Shown here piece by piece: positions 27,265 to 36,596 of a stretch of 64,000 nt of DNA. Under the pieces are notes generated by a model. It worked only from the letters and a program-made list of their open reading frames with translations, was not told where the DNA came from and ran no database searches. Source of the DNA: JACJYM01 sp965230495 (GTDB taxonomy: Bacteria; Bacteroidota; Bacteroidia; Chitinophagales; Saprospiraceae); the NCBI GenBank assembly GCA_965230495.1, contig OZ246004.1, positions 2,294,001 to 2,358,000 on the forward strand, written 5' to 3'. The translations under genes and the position numbers were made by a program. Each line of letters opens with the position of its first letter. Position 1 is the stretch's first letter.

Positions 27265-27819
27265 TTAATTTTCTTCACCAAAGGCGGTAGGTTCTGCTTC
27301 AGAAATAACTAAAGGAATTGCTTTAATAATTTCTCTTTGCTCATTTTTTTCTAAAAACTCGAACAATTTTCCGTGCCTTTTTTCTGCTTCCTCATTTCTC
27401 AATTCGTTATACGCTGCCTTAAGTTCGTTATAAACAGCCATGTAAGTCTTATACTTCGTTCCTCGATCATTTTTAAGAGATACCAAGGCTCTATCAGGGC
27501 TCTCCGCCATATTTTCCAGCTTCTGTGGATTTTTGATAAATATCTTGGTATTATCCTTCAATTGATCTATGCTCATTGGCTCACCTCTAACTAAGAGTTG
27601 GTTATCCGCATTTACCAAAACCGAATATACATTTCTAGTTTTCTGTTTATCAATCTCTGGTGGCTCATCAGACCAAGGTGGCAATAAAACCAAAACTCCT
27701 TTATCTTCAGCAATAGTAGTTGTAACGAGGAAAAATATTAGTAAGAGAAAAGCAATATCCGCCATGGACCCTGCATTAATCTCATTTTTCATTCTATCTC
27801 TTGTCCTTGTCTTACCCAT
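27265..27819 (-). CDS. exbD: Biopolymer transporter ExbD (first copy)
   Basis: 184 aa ExbD/TolR family. The transmembrane segment GSMADIAFLLLIFFLVTTT contains the proton-path Asp. The periplasmic part is longer than in the second copy, with an extra charged helical insert around residues 100-160 (NDRGTKYKTYMAVYNELKA). Two divergent ExbD proteins in one operon suggest a heteromeric ExbD pair. It starts 6 bp after the stop of the 4-TM gene. Confidence 0.92.
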   Translation of the reverse strand: MGKTRTRDRMKNEINAGSMADIAFLLLIFFLVTTTIAEDKGVLVLLPPWSDEPPEIDKQKTRNVYSVLVNADNQLLVRGEPMSIDQLKDNTKIFIKNPQKLENMAESPDRALVSLKNDRGTKYKTYMAVYNELKAAYNELRNEEAEKRHGKLFEFLEKNEQREIIKAIPLVISEAEPTAFGEEN

Positions 27820-27825
27820 GCCAGA

Positions 27826-28317
27826 CTATTTAAACGCATTTCTTAATTCGCCAGCGAACATAGTAACAAAAGCTACCAATGCCAACCCTATAGCAGTCCA
27901 AATTCCACCACTGATAAATTTGCTGGTTCCATCCGATAGATTTTCAGACTGATGCAATTCTCCCAACTTCCCTGTAGTCTCAACGTCTCCCATGCTATAA
28001 AATATAAAGAATACTACTAAAAGTCCGATTACCAAACCAATTAGCTTAATAGCGTCTTTAGGAAACTTAGCTAAATTTAAAGCACCGAATAAAACAAAAG
28101 CCAAGAAAGCGGCTGCAATAGCAAGAAATATCGTAATACCAAGCCCCATGTCAAATATCTTAATATCCTCAACATTTACATCCTTCAGTCCTTCTGATGT
28201 CAATTGTCCTGCCCATTCATCAATACCAGTAAAAATACTGATAAGGAAAATGGCTATTACAAGAATGCCCAGACCGAAAGCGACCATTTGGCCATTCTTT
28301 GTTAAAAATTTATACAT
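27826..28317 (-). CDS. Four-helix membrane protein of the ExbB/ExbD operon
   Basis: 163 aa with four predicted transmembrane segments: GQMVAFGLGILVIAIFLISI, ITIFLAIAAAFLAFVLFGAL, IGLVIGLLVVFFIFYS and TAIGLALVAFVTMFAG. I recognise no named family. It sits between exbB and the first exbD with very short gaps, so it is probably part of, or assembles with, the motor complex. This arrangement recurs in Bacteroidota; its role is unknown. Confidence 0.75.
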   Translation of the reverse strand: MYKFLTKNGQMVAFGLGILVIAIFLISIFTGIDEWAGQLTSEGLKDVNVEDIKIFDMGLGITIFLAIAAAFLAFVLFGALNLAKFPKDAIKLIGLVIGLLVVFFIFYSMGDVETTGKLGELHQSENLSDGTSKFISGGIWTAIGLALVAFVTMFAGELRNAFK

Positions 28318-28336
28318 AATTTATCTTTTATAAGGA

Positions 28337-29065
28337 TTACTTAAACATTCCATGTCTTGACATCATTTCTACCAAACTGATAGATGAGTCTTCCATTTTA
28401 TTAACTATACCGTCAATCTTTGACACGATATAATTATAGAATATTTGAAGAATAATAGCCACTATAAGACCAAAAACCGTAGTCAATAAGGCTACCTTGA
28501 TACCTCCTGCAACTACAGATGGTGATAAATCTCCCACTGCTTCGATTCTATCAAATGCGAAGATCATACCAATAACCGTTCCCAAAAATCCAAGCATCGG
28601 TGCAATAGCTATAAACAACGAAATCCAAACTAAACCTTTTTCTAATAGTCCCATTTGAACACTGCCGTAATTTACTATTGACTTTTCTACTGCTTCGGCT
28701 CCGCCAGCTCTATTTCTTAAACCTTCGTACATTACACTTGCTGTAGGTCCAGGAGTTGATTTACATACCTCCAATGCACCTTCCACATCTCCATCACTAA
28801 GTCTTTCATCAACACTAGCCAATAACTTATCAGTATTAACAGTTGCTAAATTTAGCGTAATGATTCTTTCTATACAGAATGCCAAGCCTAGTATTAAACA
28901 TATGAGTACCAAACTCATAAATTTCCAGTCACCCTGGATAAAATACTGCTTTAACAGTTGAAATCCACTTGCTCCACCATCGGCAGCATCTTGTGCCATT
29001 ACTTCGGTTGCTCCAAAAAATGTAGCAAGACAAAATACTCCAATAACAAATAATAATTTACGCAT
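28337..29065 (-). CDS. exbB: MotA/TolQ/ExbB proton channel protein
   Basis: 242 aa. It begins with a signal-peptide-like segment (MRKLLFVIGVFCLATFFGA) and then three ExbB-type helices: FMSLVLICLILGLAFCIERI, IAPMLGFLGTVIGMIFAFD and VALLTTVFGLIVAIILQIFY. The GFLGTVIGM pore motif is present. With the downstream ExbD proteins it should form a proton-driven motor energising TonB-type transport or another envelope process. No tonB gene is in the operon. Confidence 0.92.
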   Translation of the reverse strand: MRKLLFVIGVFCLATFFGATEVMAQDAADGGASGFQLLKQYFIQGDWKFMSLVLICLILGLAFCIERIITLNLATVNTDKLLASVDERLSDGDVEGALEVCKSTPGPTASVMYEGLRNRAGGAEAVEKSIVNYGSVQMGLLEKGLVWISLFIAIAPMLGFLGTVIGMIFAFDRIEAVGDLSPSVVAGGIKVALLTTVFGLIVAIILQIFYNYIVSKIDGIVNKMEDSSISLVEMMSRHGMFK

Positions 29066-29168
29066 GGTTTGTTTGTTTTTCTATTTTTTTAATTAAATAA
29101 TTCTACCAAAATGATTGCTAAAAATATAAATAAACTTTAAACATTAAAAATTCATTAGATTTTTTTTG

Positions 29169-29256
29169 CGGAGAGTGAGGGATTCGAACCCTCGATACGC
29201 TTTTGGCGTATACACACTTTCCAGGCGTGCTCCTTCGACCACTCGGACAACTCTCC
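29169..29256 (-). tRNA. tRNA-Ser (anticodon GGA)
   Basis: 88 nt on the minus strand. Acceptor arms GGAGAGT/ACTCTCC pair perfectly with a G discriminator. The anticodon loop is CTGGAAA, giving GGA, which reads UCC/UCU. A long variable arm (TACGC-AAAA-type hairpin, TACGCCAAAAGCGTA) and the T arm GGTTCGAATCC mark it as serine. CCA is not encoded. Confidence 0.97.
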
Positions 29257-29353
29257 AATGGGTACAAATTTTAAATATTTTTTCAACTTTAAATAGCAAA
29301 TTAAAGATAATTATATACATGTATCTTTTTCGTTAATTATAAGATTCTCAATG

Positions 29354-30142
29354 TTAACATTTTGGTGTATAAGAGAATAATTTATGAGCATTCATAGTAG
29401 TTACTAAAGCTATCTCTTCTATCGTTGTCTCCTTAATATCTGCTAACTTTTCAGCCACAAGTTTAACATAAGCGGGCTCATTCCTCTTACCTCTAAATGG
29501 CGTAGGAGTGAGATATGGAGCGTCTGTCTCCAATACCAAATATTTCAACGGAATTTTTTTTACAACTTCCGTCATTCCGCTGTTTTTAAACGTTATTACT
29601 CCTCCCATTCCCATCAAAAATCCAAGGTCCATTATCCGCTGAGCTTGTTCCCAAGAACCGTTAAAACAATGAAAAATTCCCCTTAAGTTTCCATTTTGAT
29701 TTGAAGAGATCATTCCTATTGTTTGGTCTAATGATTCTCTACTGTGAATAATTACGGGTAAACTCATCTCTTTAGCCCAGTCTATCTGTGTTTGAAAAGA
29801 ATCACATTGTTCTTTGTAGTATGTTTTATCCCAATATAAATCTATTCCTGTCTCTCCTATTCCAACATATTTTTCATCAGCCATATACGTGTACATCTCT
29901 TTTAGAACTTGCTTGTAGCCTGCAGTCACGCTACAGGGATGAAGACCCAACATGGGGAAGCATATCTCTGACTGTTCAGCCAACTTTTTCAAGGTTAAGA
30001 GCGAGTTTAGATCAATGTTGGGCATATATATTCCAGAAATATGCTTTTCCTTAGCCCTTTCTAGCATCTCTATTCTATCTACATCAAATTGCTCCAGATA
30101 AATATGTGCATGAGTATCAATCAGTTGTACCTTGTTATTCAT
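29354..30142 (-). CDS. tatD: TatD-family metal-dependent hydrolase
   Basis: 262 aa TIM-barrel metallohydrolase. Metal ligands: LIDTHAHIY (H-x-H), GIGETGIDLYW, PVIIHSRES, FHCFNG and LVLETDAPYLTP. TatD proteins are 3'-5' DNA/RNA exonucleases linked with DNA repair or proofreading. Normal length. Divergent from the RNase H gene with about 87 bp between starts. Confidence 0.95.
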   Translation of the reverse strand: MNNKVQLIDTHAHIYLEQFDVDRIEMLERAKEKHISGIYMPNIDLNSLLTLKKLAEQSEICFPMLGLHPCSVTAGYKQVLKEMYTYMADEKYVGIGETGIDLYWDKTYYKEQCDSFQTQIDWAKEMSLPVIIHSRESLDQTIGMISSNQNGNLRGIFHCFNGSWEQAQRIMDLGFLMGMGGVITFKNSGMTEVVKKIPLKYLVLETDAPYLTPTPFRGKRNEPAYVKLVAEKLADIKETTIEEIALVTTMNAHKLFSYTPKC

Positions 30143-30229
30143 AATAAACCAATGGTAGAATTAAACAATATAATTATATATACTTTGTACTTGCAATATT
30201 AAGTTATATTTGATTTCAAACTATACATT

Positions 30230-31030
30230 TTGTCGAAGAAAAGAAAATTCTATGTGGTTTGGAAAGGGCTCAATCCTGGAATTTACAATACTTGGGAAGA
30301 ATGTAAGTCCCAAGTGATAGGATTTACAGCCGCTGAATATAAATCTTTCGATTCTCTTGAAGAAGCCGAAAAAGCTTTTGAGAATTACGACTTATATAAG
30401 AAAAATGAAGTAAAAAAAACTGTTTACTATGTGGTTTGGGAAGGGTTTAATCCTGGGATTTATACTACTTGGAAAGAAACCGAAAAGCAAATCGCAGGGT
30501 ATAAAGCTCCCAAGTTTAAAGCATTTGGTAGTAAACAATTAGCAGAAATAGCTTTTCGAGAAGATCCCGAAAAATATAGTGGGCGAAGCTTCAAAAAAAC
30601 CAAAGATATGAGCAAGGAAGAAATAAAAAAATATGGATATCCCGATCTAGTTTCCATATGTGTTGATGCGGCATGCAATAAAAAAGGTGACTTTGAATAT
30701 CGAGGAGTTATTACGGAAAGTGGTACTGAATTATTTCATGTAGGTCCCTTACAAAATGGATCAAATAATGTGGGTGAGTTTCTTGCCCTTGTTCATGCGT
30801 TGGCATATCTCAAAAAAAATCGAAGTGATTTACTTATCTATTCGGACTCGAAATATGCTATGAAGTGGGTCGCCAATAAAAAAGCTAACAGCTCTGTAAA
30901 TGATAAAAAGGTTATGTATCTAATTGATAGGGCTGAGAAATGGCTTAAAGAAAATAACTATCCCAATAAAATATTAAAATGGCAAACAAAATTCTGGGGA
31001 GAGATACCAGCAGACTTCGGAAGAAAATAA
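30230..31030 (+). CDS. RNase H1-type protein with two N-terminal hybrid-binding domains
   Basis: 266 aa. Two copies of the RHBD/viroplasmin-like domain lie in tandem: FYVVWKGLNPGIYNTWEECK (about 6-50) and YYVVWEGFNPGIYTTWKETE (about 65-108). The RNase H fold follows (about 140-266): ICVDAACNK carries the first Asp, NVGEFLALVHAL the Glu and LLIYSDSKYAMKW the second Asp. It should degrade RNA in RNA-DNA hybrids. The start is TTG, with no ATG before the first domain. It ends with zero gap to the stop of convergent def. Confidence 0.92.
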   Translation: MSKKRKFYVVWKGLNPGIYNTWEECKSQVIGFTAAEYKSFDSLEEAEKAFENYDLYKKNEVKKTVYYVVWEGFNPGIYTTWKETEKQIAGYKAPKFKAFGSKQLAEIAFREDPEKYSGRSFKKTKDMSKEEIKKYGYPDLVSICVDAACNKKGDFEYRGVITESGTELFHVGPLQNGSNNVGEFLALVHALAYLKKNRSDLLIYSDSKYAMKWVANKKANSSVNDKKVMYLIDRAEKWLKENNYPNKILKWQTKFWGEIPADFGRK

Positions 31031-31579
31031 CTACTTCGCAAATCTCATCCTATAATCAGGCACAATATTTCCTGCCTTAATCTTATCCAATTTTCTCTTA
31101 ATTAATCTCTTCTTTAGAGGTTTTAATTTATCAGTAAACAATATACCCTCAATATGATCGTACTCGTGCTGAATGACTCTGGCATTTAGTCCATTGAACT
31201 CCTTAATATGCTCTTCAAAGTTTTCGTCGTAATACTTGATTTTAATATGGGATAATCTTTCTACATCGGCCTGTAGTTTTGGAATTGAAAGGCACCCCTC
31301 TTCAAATAAACAACTCTCGCCAAACTCTTCAATTAATTCGGCATTGATGAATACTTGTTTGATTTCATCACCTTCCTTTTCCTCTTTTACCGTCGTATCG
31401 ACTAAAAACAATCTAATATTTAATCCTATCTGTGGAGCAGCTAAGCCTACACCATTGGCATTATGCATAGTTTCAAACATATTATCAATTAGTTCTCCCA
31501 AACCAGAATAGCTGTCATCTATATTCTTAGTCTTCTTTCTAAGAATACTATGTCCAAAAGCGTAAATAGGAAGTATCAT
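31031..31579 (-). CDS. def: Peptide deformylase
   Basis: 182 aa. All three signatures are present: GVGLAAPQIG, EEGCLSIP (zinc Cys) and HEYDHIEG (catalytic Glu between zinc-binding His). It removes the formyl group from nascent protein N-termini. Overlaps ruvX by 4 bp. Confidence 0.97.
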   Translation of the reverse strand: MILPIYAFGHSILRKKTKNIDDSYSGLGELIDNMFETMHNANGVGLAAPQIGLNIRLFLVDTTVKEEKEGDEIKQVFINAELIEEFGESCLFEEGCLSIPKLQADVERLSHIKIKYYDENFEEHIKEFNGLNARVIQHEYDHIEGILFTDKLKPLKKRLIKRKLDKIKAGNIVPDYRMRFAK

Positions 31580-31986
31580 ATATGTCCCAAGTATTTTTGT
31601 AAAATTAATATAGCACTGACTTTGTCTATCAGTGTCTTATCTCTTCTTTTCTTTTTTTTAACCCCAGATTTGAGAATAATTTGCTTAGCTTCAAACGAAG
31701 TAAAATTTTCATCAACGTAATCTATAATAATATTGCCCCTATTTTGTTTAAACTTTTTAACGAAACCTTTCAAATACCCCACAACATAAGTAGGATTACC
31801 ATCTTTATGAGTTGGAAATCCAAAAACTATTTTGGTAACATCTTCCTTCTCAGTATAACCCAAAAGGAAATCCATCAAATCCTCTGTGCCAACTGTATCT
31901 AATCCTGTGACAATAATTTGAAACGGATCGGTAGTTGCTATTCCACATCTTTTAAGGCCATAATCGACTGCCATTATTCTTGCCAT
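31576..31986 (-). CDS. ruvX: Holliday-junction resolvase-like / pre-16S rRNA nuclease YqgF
   Basis: 136 aa from ATG at 31986. RNase H-like fold with MAVDYGLKRCGIATTD (first Asp), VFGFPTHKDGNPT and YVDENFTS. Family members mature the 5' end of 16S rRNA. An in-frame TTG two codons earlier is part of the overlap with the -7 element, so ATG is preferred. Operon ruvX-def. Confidence 0.93.
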   Translation of the reverse strand: MARIMAVDYGLKRCGIATTDPFQIIVTGLDTVGTEDLMDFLLGYTEKEDVTKIVFGFPTHKDGNPTYVVGYLKGFVKKFKQNRGNIIIDYVDENFTSFEAKQIILKSGVKKKKRRDKTLIDKVSAILILQKYLGHI

Positions 31987-31989
31987 TTG

Positions 31990-31997
31990 CAAAAATA
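31990..31997 (-). promoter_or_regulatory. -7 element TATTTTTG of ruvX-def
   Basis: Exact TAnnTTTG on the minus strand with only 3 nt before the ATG; implies a leaderless or nearly leaderless mRNA. No clear -33. Confidence 0.4.
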
Positions 31998-32030
31998 AAT
32001 TTTTATGAGAAAATCTCGTATAATTCCTAA

Positions 32031-32062
32031 AAATGAGAAAAGCCCCTCGCGAAAACGAGGGG
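32031..32062 (-). terminator. Terminator of the CTLD/dockerin surface-protein gene
   Basis: 7-bp GC-rich stem CCCCTCG/CGAGGGG with a 6-nt loop, followed on the minus strand by CTTTTCTCATTTTT. It lies 52 bp after the stop. Confidence 0.7.
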
Positions 32063-32113
32063 ACTCATCCCAAAAACAGTAAATACTATTTATTGTTATT
32101 AAATCAACAATTA

Positions 32114-35100
32114 TTATTTTATAACCACCATCTTCTTAGTAGATGAATAAGTACCTGCTTGTAATTCATAGTAATGAACTCCTGAATTTGACAACAATTC
32201 AGTACCTATTACAACGGTGTTCAAGCCTTTGTTATAATCTCCACTCACTGTTCTTACTAGTTTACCTTGAACATCAAATATTTTCAACGTTACGTATTCA
32301 TCTTTAGGTAATTCAAAATTAATTCTAGTTTCTGCTGAGAATGGGTTTGGTGTATTTTGATATAAAACATATCCAGCAGTCAGATTATCTGAACTTACAC
32401 TAAAGTCTATATCTAATACCTCATCACTCGTATTGTAAGCTTCCGCATCAATACCTAAATCATTCACAGCAATTGTATTACTTAAACTACCGTTTCTCAA
32501 TGCAGTAAAGTTCAATTTCAATAATTCAATATTTCCAAGATTAATTCCTTTTACATCATGGAAACTTATTGTTAAAATTCCTTCGTTTGCCTTTTGCGTA
32601 CCAATATTAGAATCATTAAAACCTAAATCATTCTGAGCAACTCCTGCATACTTTATCATTTCACTATCAAAAGAAATCGTAAACTGATATCCTGTAATAA
32701 TCATATCCTCGTTAGTATTTAAAGAAACACTGATTTCTTCATTCTTATTGAATCTTACATCATTCATTTCTAATACAATCGATTCATTATTTCTAGTTTC
32801 AGCTTTTGATTTACCGGCCTCAGAGGTTTCAACATTATCGTTAACATCACCTACCTTCACAGCAACAAAATCAACTTGCATATCAGTATTAAACTGATCA
32901 ATAACATACGACTCTGGGAAGGCCTCTCCTAATGGATTTAATTCATCAATAAAATTATATTGCTTATCAATAAATCTCCATGATGTATTATTGTCAAAAG
33001 AAGCCGTTAAGCCTAAAATTAGTTTTCTTAATTGAACTAAGTCAGATGCTGAAATCTTCTCATCATTGTTAATATCAGCAGCGATTATCTTATATGGTGA
33101 ATCTAAATTTGTAAGATTCAAGATATGTCTCTGTATTAGAACTAAATCTAAAGTACTTACTCCATTCTTATAATCATTATCCTTTGAAGGTATTACCGTA
33201 TATGACCCTCCTAGAGGCATCTCTGGGAATGCATATACCCCCATGTCAGTACTCATTTCTGGTTCAATCTCTGCTCCGATCAATGTTACCTCTGCATCTT
33301 TTAAGTTACCTTCCATTTCCGTGGCAATTCTTCCGCTAATTTTTCCATCAGCGTCACCAGAATCTCCACAAACTCCGTTATTATCCTGAATGTCTATGTA
33401 AGTATTACAAAATGCTTGAACCAACTCACCTTCAGGCGTTTCTACAGAAGCATAAATCATCACATCTTGAATACCTAAGTGCGAACAATCAAAAGTCATG
33501 TTTGTCTCGGTAACATCAGGACTGAAAGATAATAACACCTCGTATCCACATGGGTGAGAAGAGCCATTATCAAAGTCAGACGCCCAAAGCTCAACCATAC
33601 CTTCATCCGCAACACCATCATCATCAGTATCTATTGGCATCAAATCCACTGCTAATCCATTCAAACAATATGGAGTCGGAGCCTTACAATTTACAACACT
33701 AAATATTTGCTCACAAGTGGTAACATTTCCACACTTGTCTTCAAAAGACCATAGTACCATGTGAGTTCCTACAGGATAGCTAGCACTTGCAACTGCTGTA
33801 TTACCGGTTCCACTTACTCCGAGACCTACTTCGAAAGAGCCGTCATTATTAGCATCGATATGTGCGTACCATTTTAAATCCGTAGTACAATCATCTTCCG
33901 CTGTTGCTGTTAATTCGATATATCCGTTCTCACACTGATTATCATATGTACAAACAGATTTTTCCTCACAACTGCTCGTAATTGTTGGAGCTACTGTATT
34001 GTTAACTTTTATAATTTGTGTATGCTGCCAAGAAGGATAGCTAACACCTCCACCAGGTAATTCAACAAATTGGCACCAATCAATTACTTCCCAAGTTCTT
34101 ACTATCTTGAAACAAGCATCTCCGTTGGAGTTATTGAAAGTAAATATTTGATCATCATAATCTGCTCCTACTAAATCACATGCATCCTCTAAGAAATCAG
34201 GTTTTCCTGTTTCCTCTGGAGAGTAGTCAACCGATGTTGGATCATCACACCCTTCCATTGTTACATCAGCTGGCCAAATAATATCGTCATTATCATAATT
34301 AAATGGATCAGAGTTAACAAACGAAACAACCTGATAACAAGAAGCTGTTCTTCCTCCATCATCAGTAGCTGTAAATGTTCTTGTAATCTCTCCAATATTA
34401 CATTGGTTTAAATCTTCAACTGCTACTTCTTCCATTGTTACATTACAATTATCATAAGCTGTAGCTTCTCCGAAAAATTGACTCAAATTATCTGAATCAT
34501 AAGCAAAATAGCACTCTACTTGCATATCATCCGGACAAGTGATTGCTGGAGGTAATTTATCCTGAATTTCAGCATTCACCATACATTCATTATAGTTTCC
34601 AGCTCTATCAATTACTCTAAACACAACAACTTGATCATCATCACCTATATCCTCACAGCAGAATTTAGTGTACTCACTATAGCTGCATATATCAGATACT
34701 TCAACCACATATTTCAAAGATTCCTGTGGATCATTAAACCATTTAGCGTCATCTGCCGATCCTGGAGAGTTTAATACATGAGCGTTTAGCGTATTATTGC
34801 TATTATCACCCCAATTAGTATAAGTAAGAGCTGTTCCGTCTACCCATCTGTAGTCATCTAGAACAGAGTTTCTTTCTAATCCTATCCAATACTCTTCTCC
34901 ATCCTCTAAGTATTCCCTTGCTTGCGTATGTACCCAGCTAAATTCACTTCCAGAACTAAGTACAGCTAATGTACCTCCTAAAGCCACACTGTACTTTCTT
35001 GCAAGATCAAAATCTGACGCCCAATCAGACAAATAATAATAATGTCCATTTCTTTCTCCTAAGTAAGTATATCCAGTGAAAATTGGATAATGACATTCAC

Positions 35101-36493
35101 AATTATCATTGTTCATCCTTCTTACCAACATACGATCCACCGCACACTCATCAGTACTTCCATCATCAAATACTGTCGCATTTACCCAAGCGGTACCATC
35201 TGTGGTTACAGCAATTGTCGTATTCTGATCACATACTGCCACAGGAGGTGTTTTGTCCGCTACCGTAACAGTAATTTCACACTCTGAAGAATTGTGACAC
35301 TCATCGTAAGCGGTATAAACCACTACATGATCACCAACTTCTAATTCAGCCAACCCCCCATTCTCATCATTAAAACCTGTTGGATATGAAGTTGTTACAT
35401 GATTGTCAGTTGAACAATTGTCCTCTACTGTAGCTTGTGGTAGCATAAACACAGCAGAACACTCGTGTAATGTAGTCGTTACTTCCATGTCGTTCGGACA
35501 TGTTATTGCAGGTCCTTCGCTATCGACAATTTCTATCATTTGTGTAAAAACATAACTTCGTTGAGGATCAGAGCATGACCACTCGTTTAAAGTCCATGTT
35601 CTCATAATTTTAATTGCACATCCAACTGGAGGAAGTACCAGATCAGTGTATGATGCGGCAAGGTTACAATCTACCAATACATCAGGGTATAATGGTATAA
35701 TTGCTCCCGTACCATCCATGAAGTAAGGAAATCCCGTACCACCCAATGCAGTAGATACTGGTGCTGGATGTCCGTTTTCGTCAACTGGGTAATCATCGTC
35801 ACACTCTAAATTTGTATCATCCGAAAGTAAAAAATTACTTGGACGATTAACTGTTGTAAGATCAGGAATTCTAATTACAGTGAAATCAATGGTACACTCA
35901 TCAGATACATTACCCGACGCATCTTCTGCAATATAAGTTCTAGTAACCATTTTTAACACTTCATCGCTAAATGTTCCATCACAACTGTTAATTGTTGTTT
36001 GCTCTGAAATCTGTGTTAATACCACATTACCATCACAGTTGTCAGTAGCTGTTGGCAAAAAGTTCTCTAGTTCGTAACATAAGAACGGATCTGCCGGTGA
36101 AGCACAATCAATTGTAGGACTTATTTTGTCCTCTATTGACAAAGTACTCCAACAAGAATTACCGCTTCCGGTTTCTGTTACCTTAGCAGTAAGAGTTAAT
36201 CCTATATAATATGAAGTAACAATCGGTGAAGTTGGGATAATTTCATCGTTGTACATTACATCCACTGTATAACCTGCTGCTCCGGGACATGATGTGGTTT
36301 GTCCGTTTAAAAGCATATCTGAAGTTATTTCAGCTTCGCAATCATCCAAGTCAAGAGAAACCTGAATGTTTCCATTACAACCTAAAGAACATTGTCCATT
36401 TAAATTGTAATTAAGTAGTAAAATTGTGAAAGTCATCAAAGTATAAAAGAAATACTTTTTAAACTCTCGGTGAAACGTAAAATTCGTTTTCAT
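32114..36493 (-). CDS. Giant HYR/C-type-lectin-like/dockerin/cohesin-like T9SS type A surface protein
   Basis: About 1459 aa from ATG at 36493 (a second ATG one codon earlier is equally possible; the 36586 start is unlikely because it lacks a clear signal). Signal peptide within the first 36 residues. Then HYR-like repeats with VVFRVIDRAGNYNEC and ITCPxDMxV motifs. Residues about 464-618 form a C-type lectin-like domain: ARKYSVALGGTLAVLSS, EYWIGLERN, YRWVDGTALTYTNWGD and WFNDPQ. A dockerin-type module follows (NGVSTLDLVLIQRHIL, DINNDEKISASDLVQLRKL, about 1104-1164), then a cohesin-like beta domain (about 1234-1364), and a type A sorting domain (NTPNPFS, VHYYELQAG). Probably a cell-surface binder of glycans or other ligands. 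Confidence 0.93.
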   Translation of the reverse strand: MKTNFTFHREFKKYFFYTLMTFTILLLNYNLNGQCSLGCNGNIQVSLDLDDCEAEITSDMLLNGQTTSCPGAAGYTVDVMYNDEIIPTSPIVTSYYIGLTLTAKVTETGSGNSCWSTLSIEDKISPTIDCASPADPFLCYELENFLPTATDNCDGNVVLTQISEQTTINSCDGTFSDEVLKMVTRTYIAEDASGNVSDECTIDFTVIRIPDLTTVNRPSNFLLSDDTNLECDDDYPVDENGHPAPVSTALGGTGFPYFMDGTGAIIPLYPDVLVDCNLAASYTDLVLPPVGCAIKIMRTWTLNEWSCSDPQRSYVFTQMIEIVDSEGPAITCPNDMEVTTTLHECSAVFMLPQATVEDNCSTDNHVTTSYPTGFNDENGGLAELEVGDHVVVYTAYDECHNSSECEITVTVADKTPPVAVCDQNTTIAVTTDGTAWVNATVFDDGSTDECAVDRMLVRRMNNDNCECHYPIFTGYTYLGERNGHYYYLSDWASDFDLARKYSVALGGTLAVLSSGSEFSWVHTQAREYLEDGEEYWIGLERNSVLDDYRWVDGTALTYTNWGDNSNNTLNAHVLNSPGSADDAKWFNDPQESLKYVVEVSDICSYSEYTKFCCEDIGDDDQVVVFRVIDRAGNYNECMVNAEIQDKLPPAITCPDDMQVECYFAYDSDNLSQFFGEATAYDNCNVTMEEVAVEDLNQCNIGEITRTFTATDDGGRTASCYQVVSFVNSDPFNYDNDDIIWPADVTMEGCDDPTSVDYSPEETGKPDFLEDACDLVGADYDDQIFTFNNSNGDACFKIVRTWEVIDWCQFVELPGGGVSYPSWQHTQIIKVNNTVAPTITSSCEEKSVCTYDNQCENGYIELTATAEDDCTTDLKWYAHIDANNDGSFEVGLGVSGTGNTAVASASYPVGTHMVLWSFEDKCGNVTTCEQIFSVVNCKAPTPYCLNGLAVDLMPIDTDDDGVADEGMVELWASDFDNGSSHPCGYEVLLSFSPDVTETNMTFDCSHLGIQDVMIYASVETPEGELVQAFCNTYIDIQDNNGVCGDSGDADGKISGRIATEMEGNLKDAEVTLIGAEIEPEMSTDMGVYAFPEMPLGGSYTVIPSKDNDYKNGVSTLDLVLIQRHILNLTNLDSPYKIIAADINNDEKISASDLVQLRKLILGLTASFDNNTSWRFIDKQYNFIDELNPLGEAFPESYVIDQFNTDMQVDFVAVKVGDVNDNVETSEAGKSKAETRNNESIVLEMNDVRFNKNEEISVSLNTNEDMIITGYQFTISFDSEMIKYAGVAQNDLGFNDSNIGTQKANEGILTISFHDVKGINLGNIELLKLNFTALRNGSLSNTIAVNDLGIDAEAYNTSDEVLDIDFSVSSDNLTAGYVLYQNTPNPFSAETRINFELPKDEYVTLKIFDVQGKLVRTVSGDYNKGLNTVVIGTELLSNSGVHYYELQAGTYSSTKKMVVIK

Positions 36494-36596
36494 CATGAGA
36501 TCCAATTTTGAGTTAGTTAAAATATATATTACTGTTAATGGGAAAGAAGAGAGCAAATCAACTATCCCTACCCCAATCGTCTTCACAATTGAGTTA

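Noticed and set aside
27569..27952. Plus-strand frame crossing exbD and the 4-TM gene
   Set aside because: It crosses two well-supported genes of the opposite strand and has no family match.
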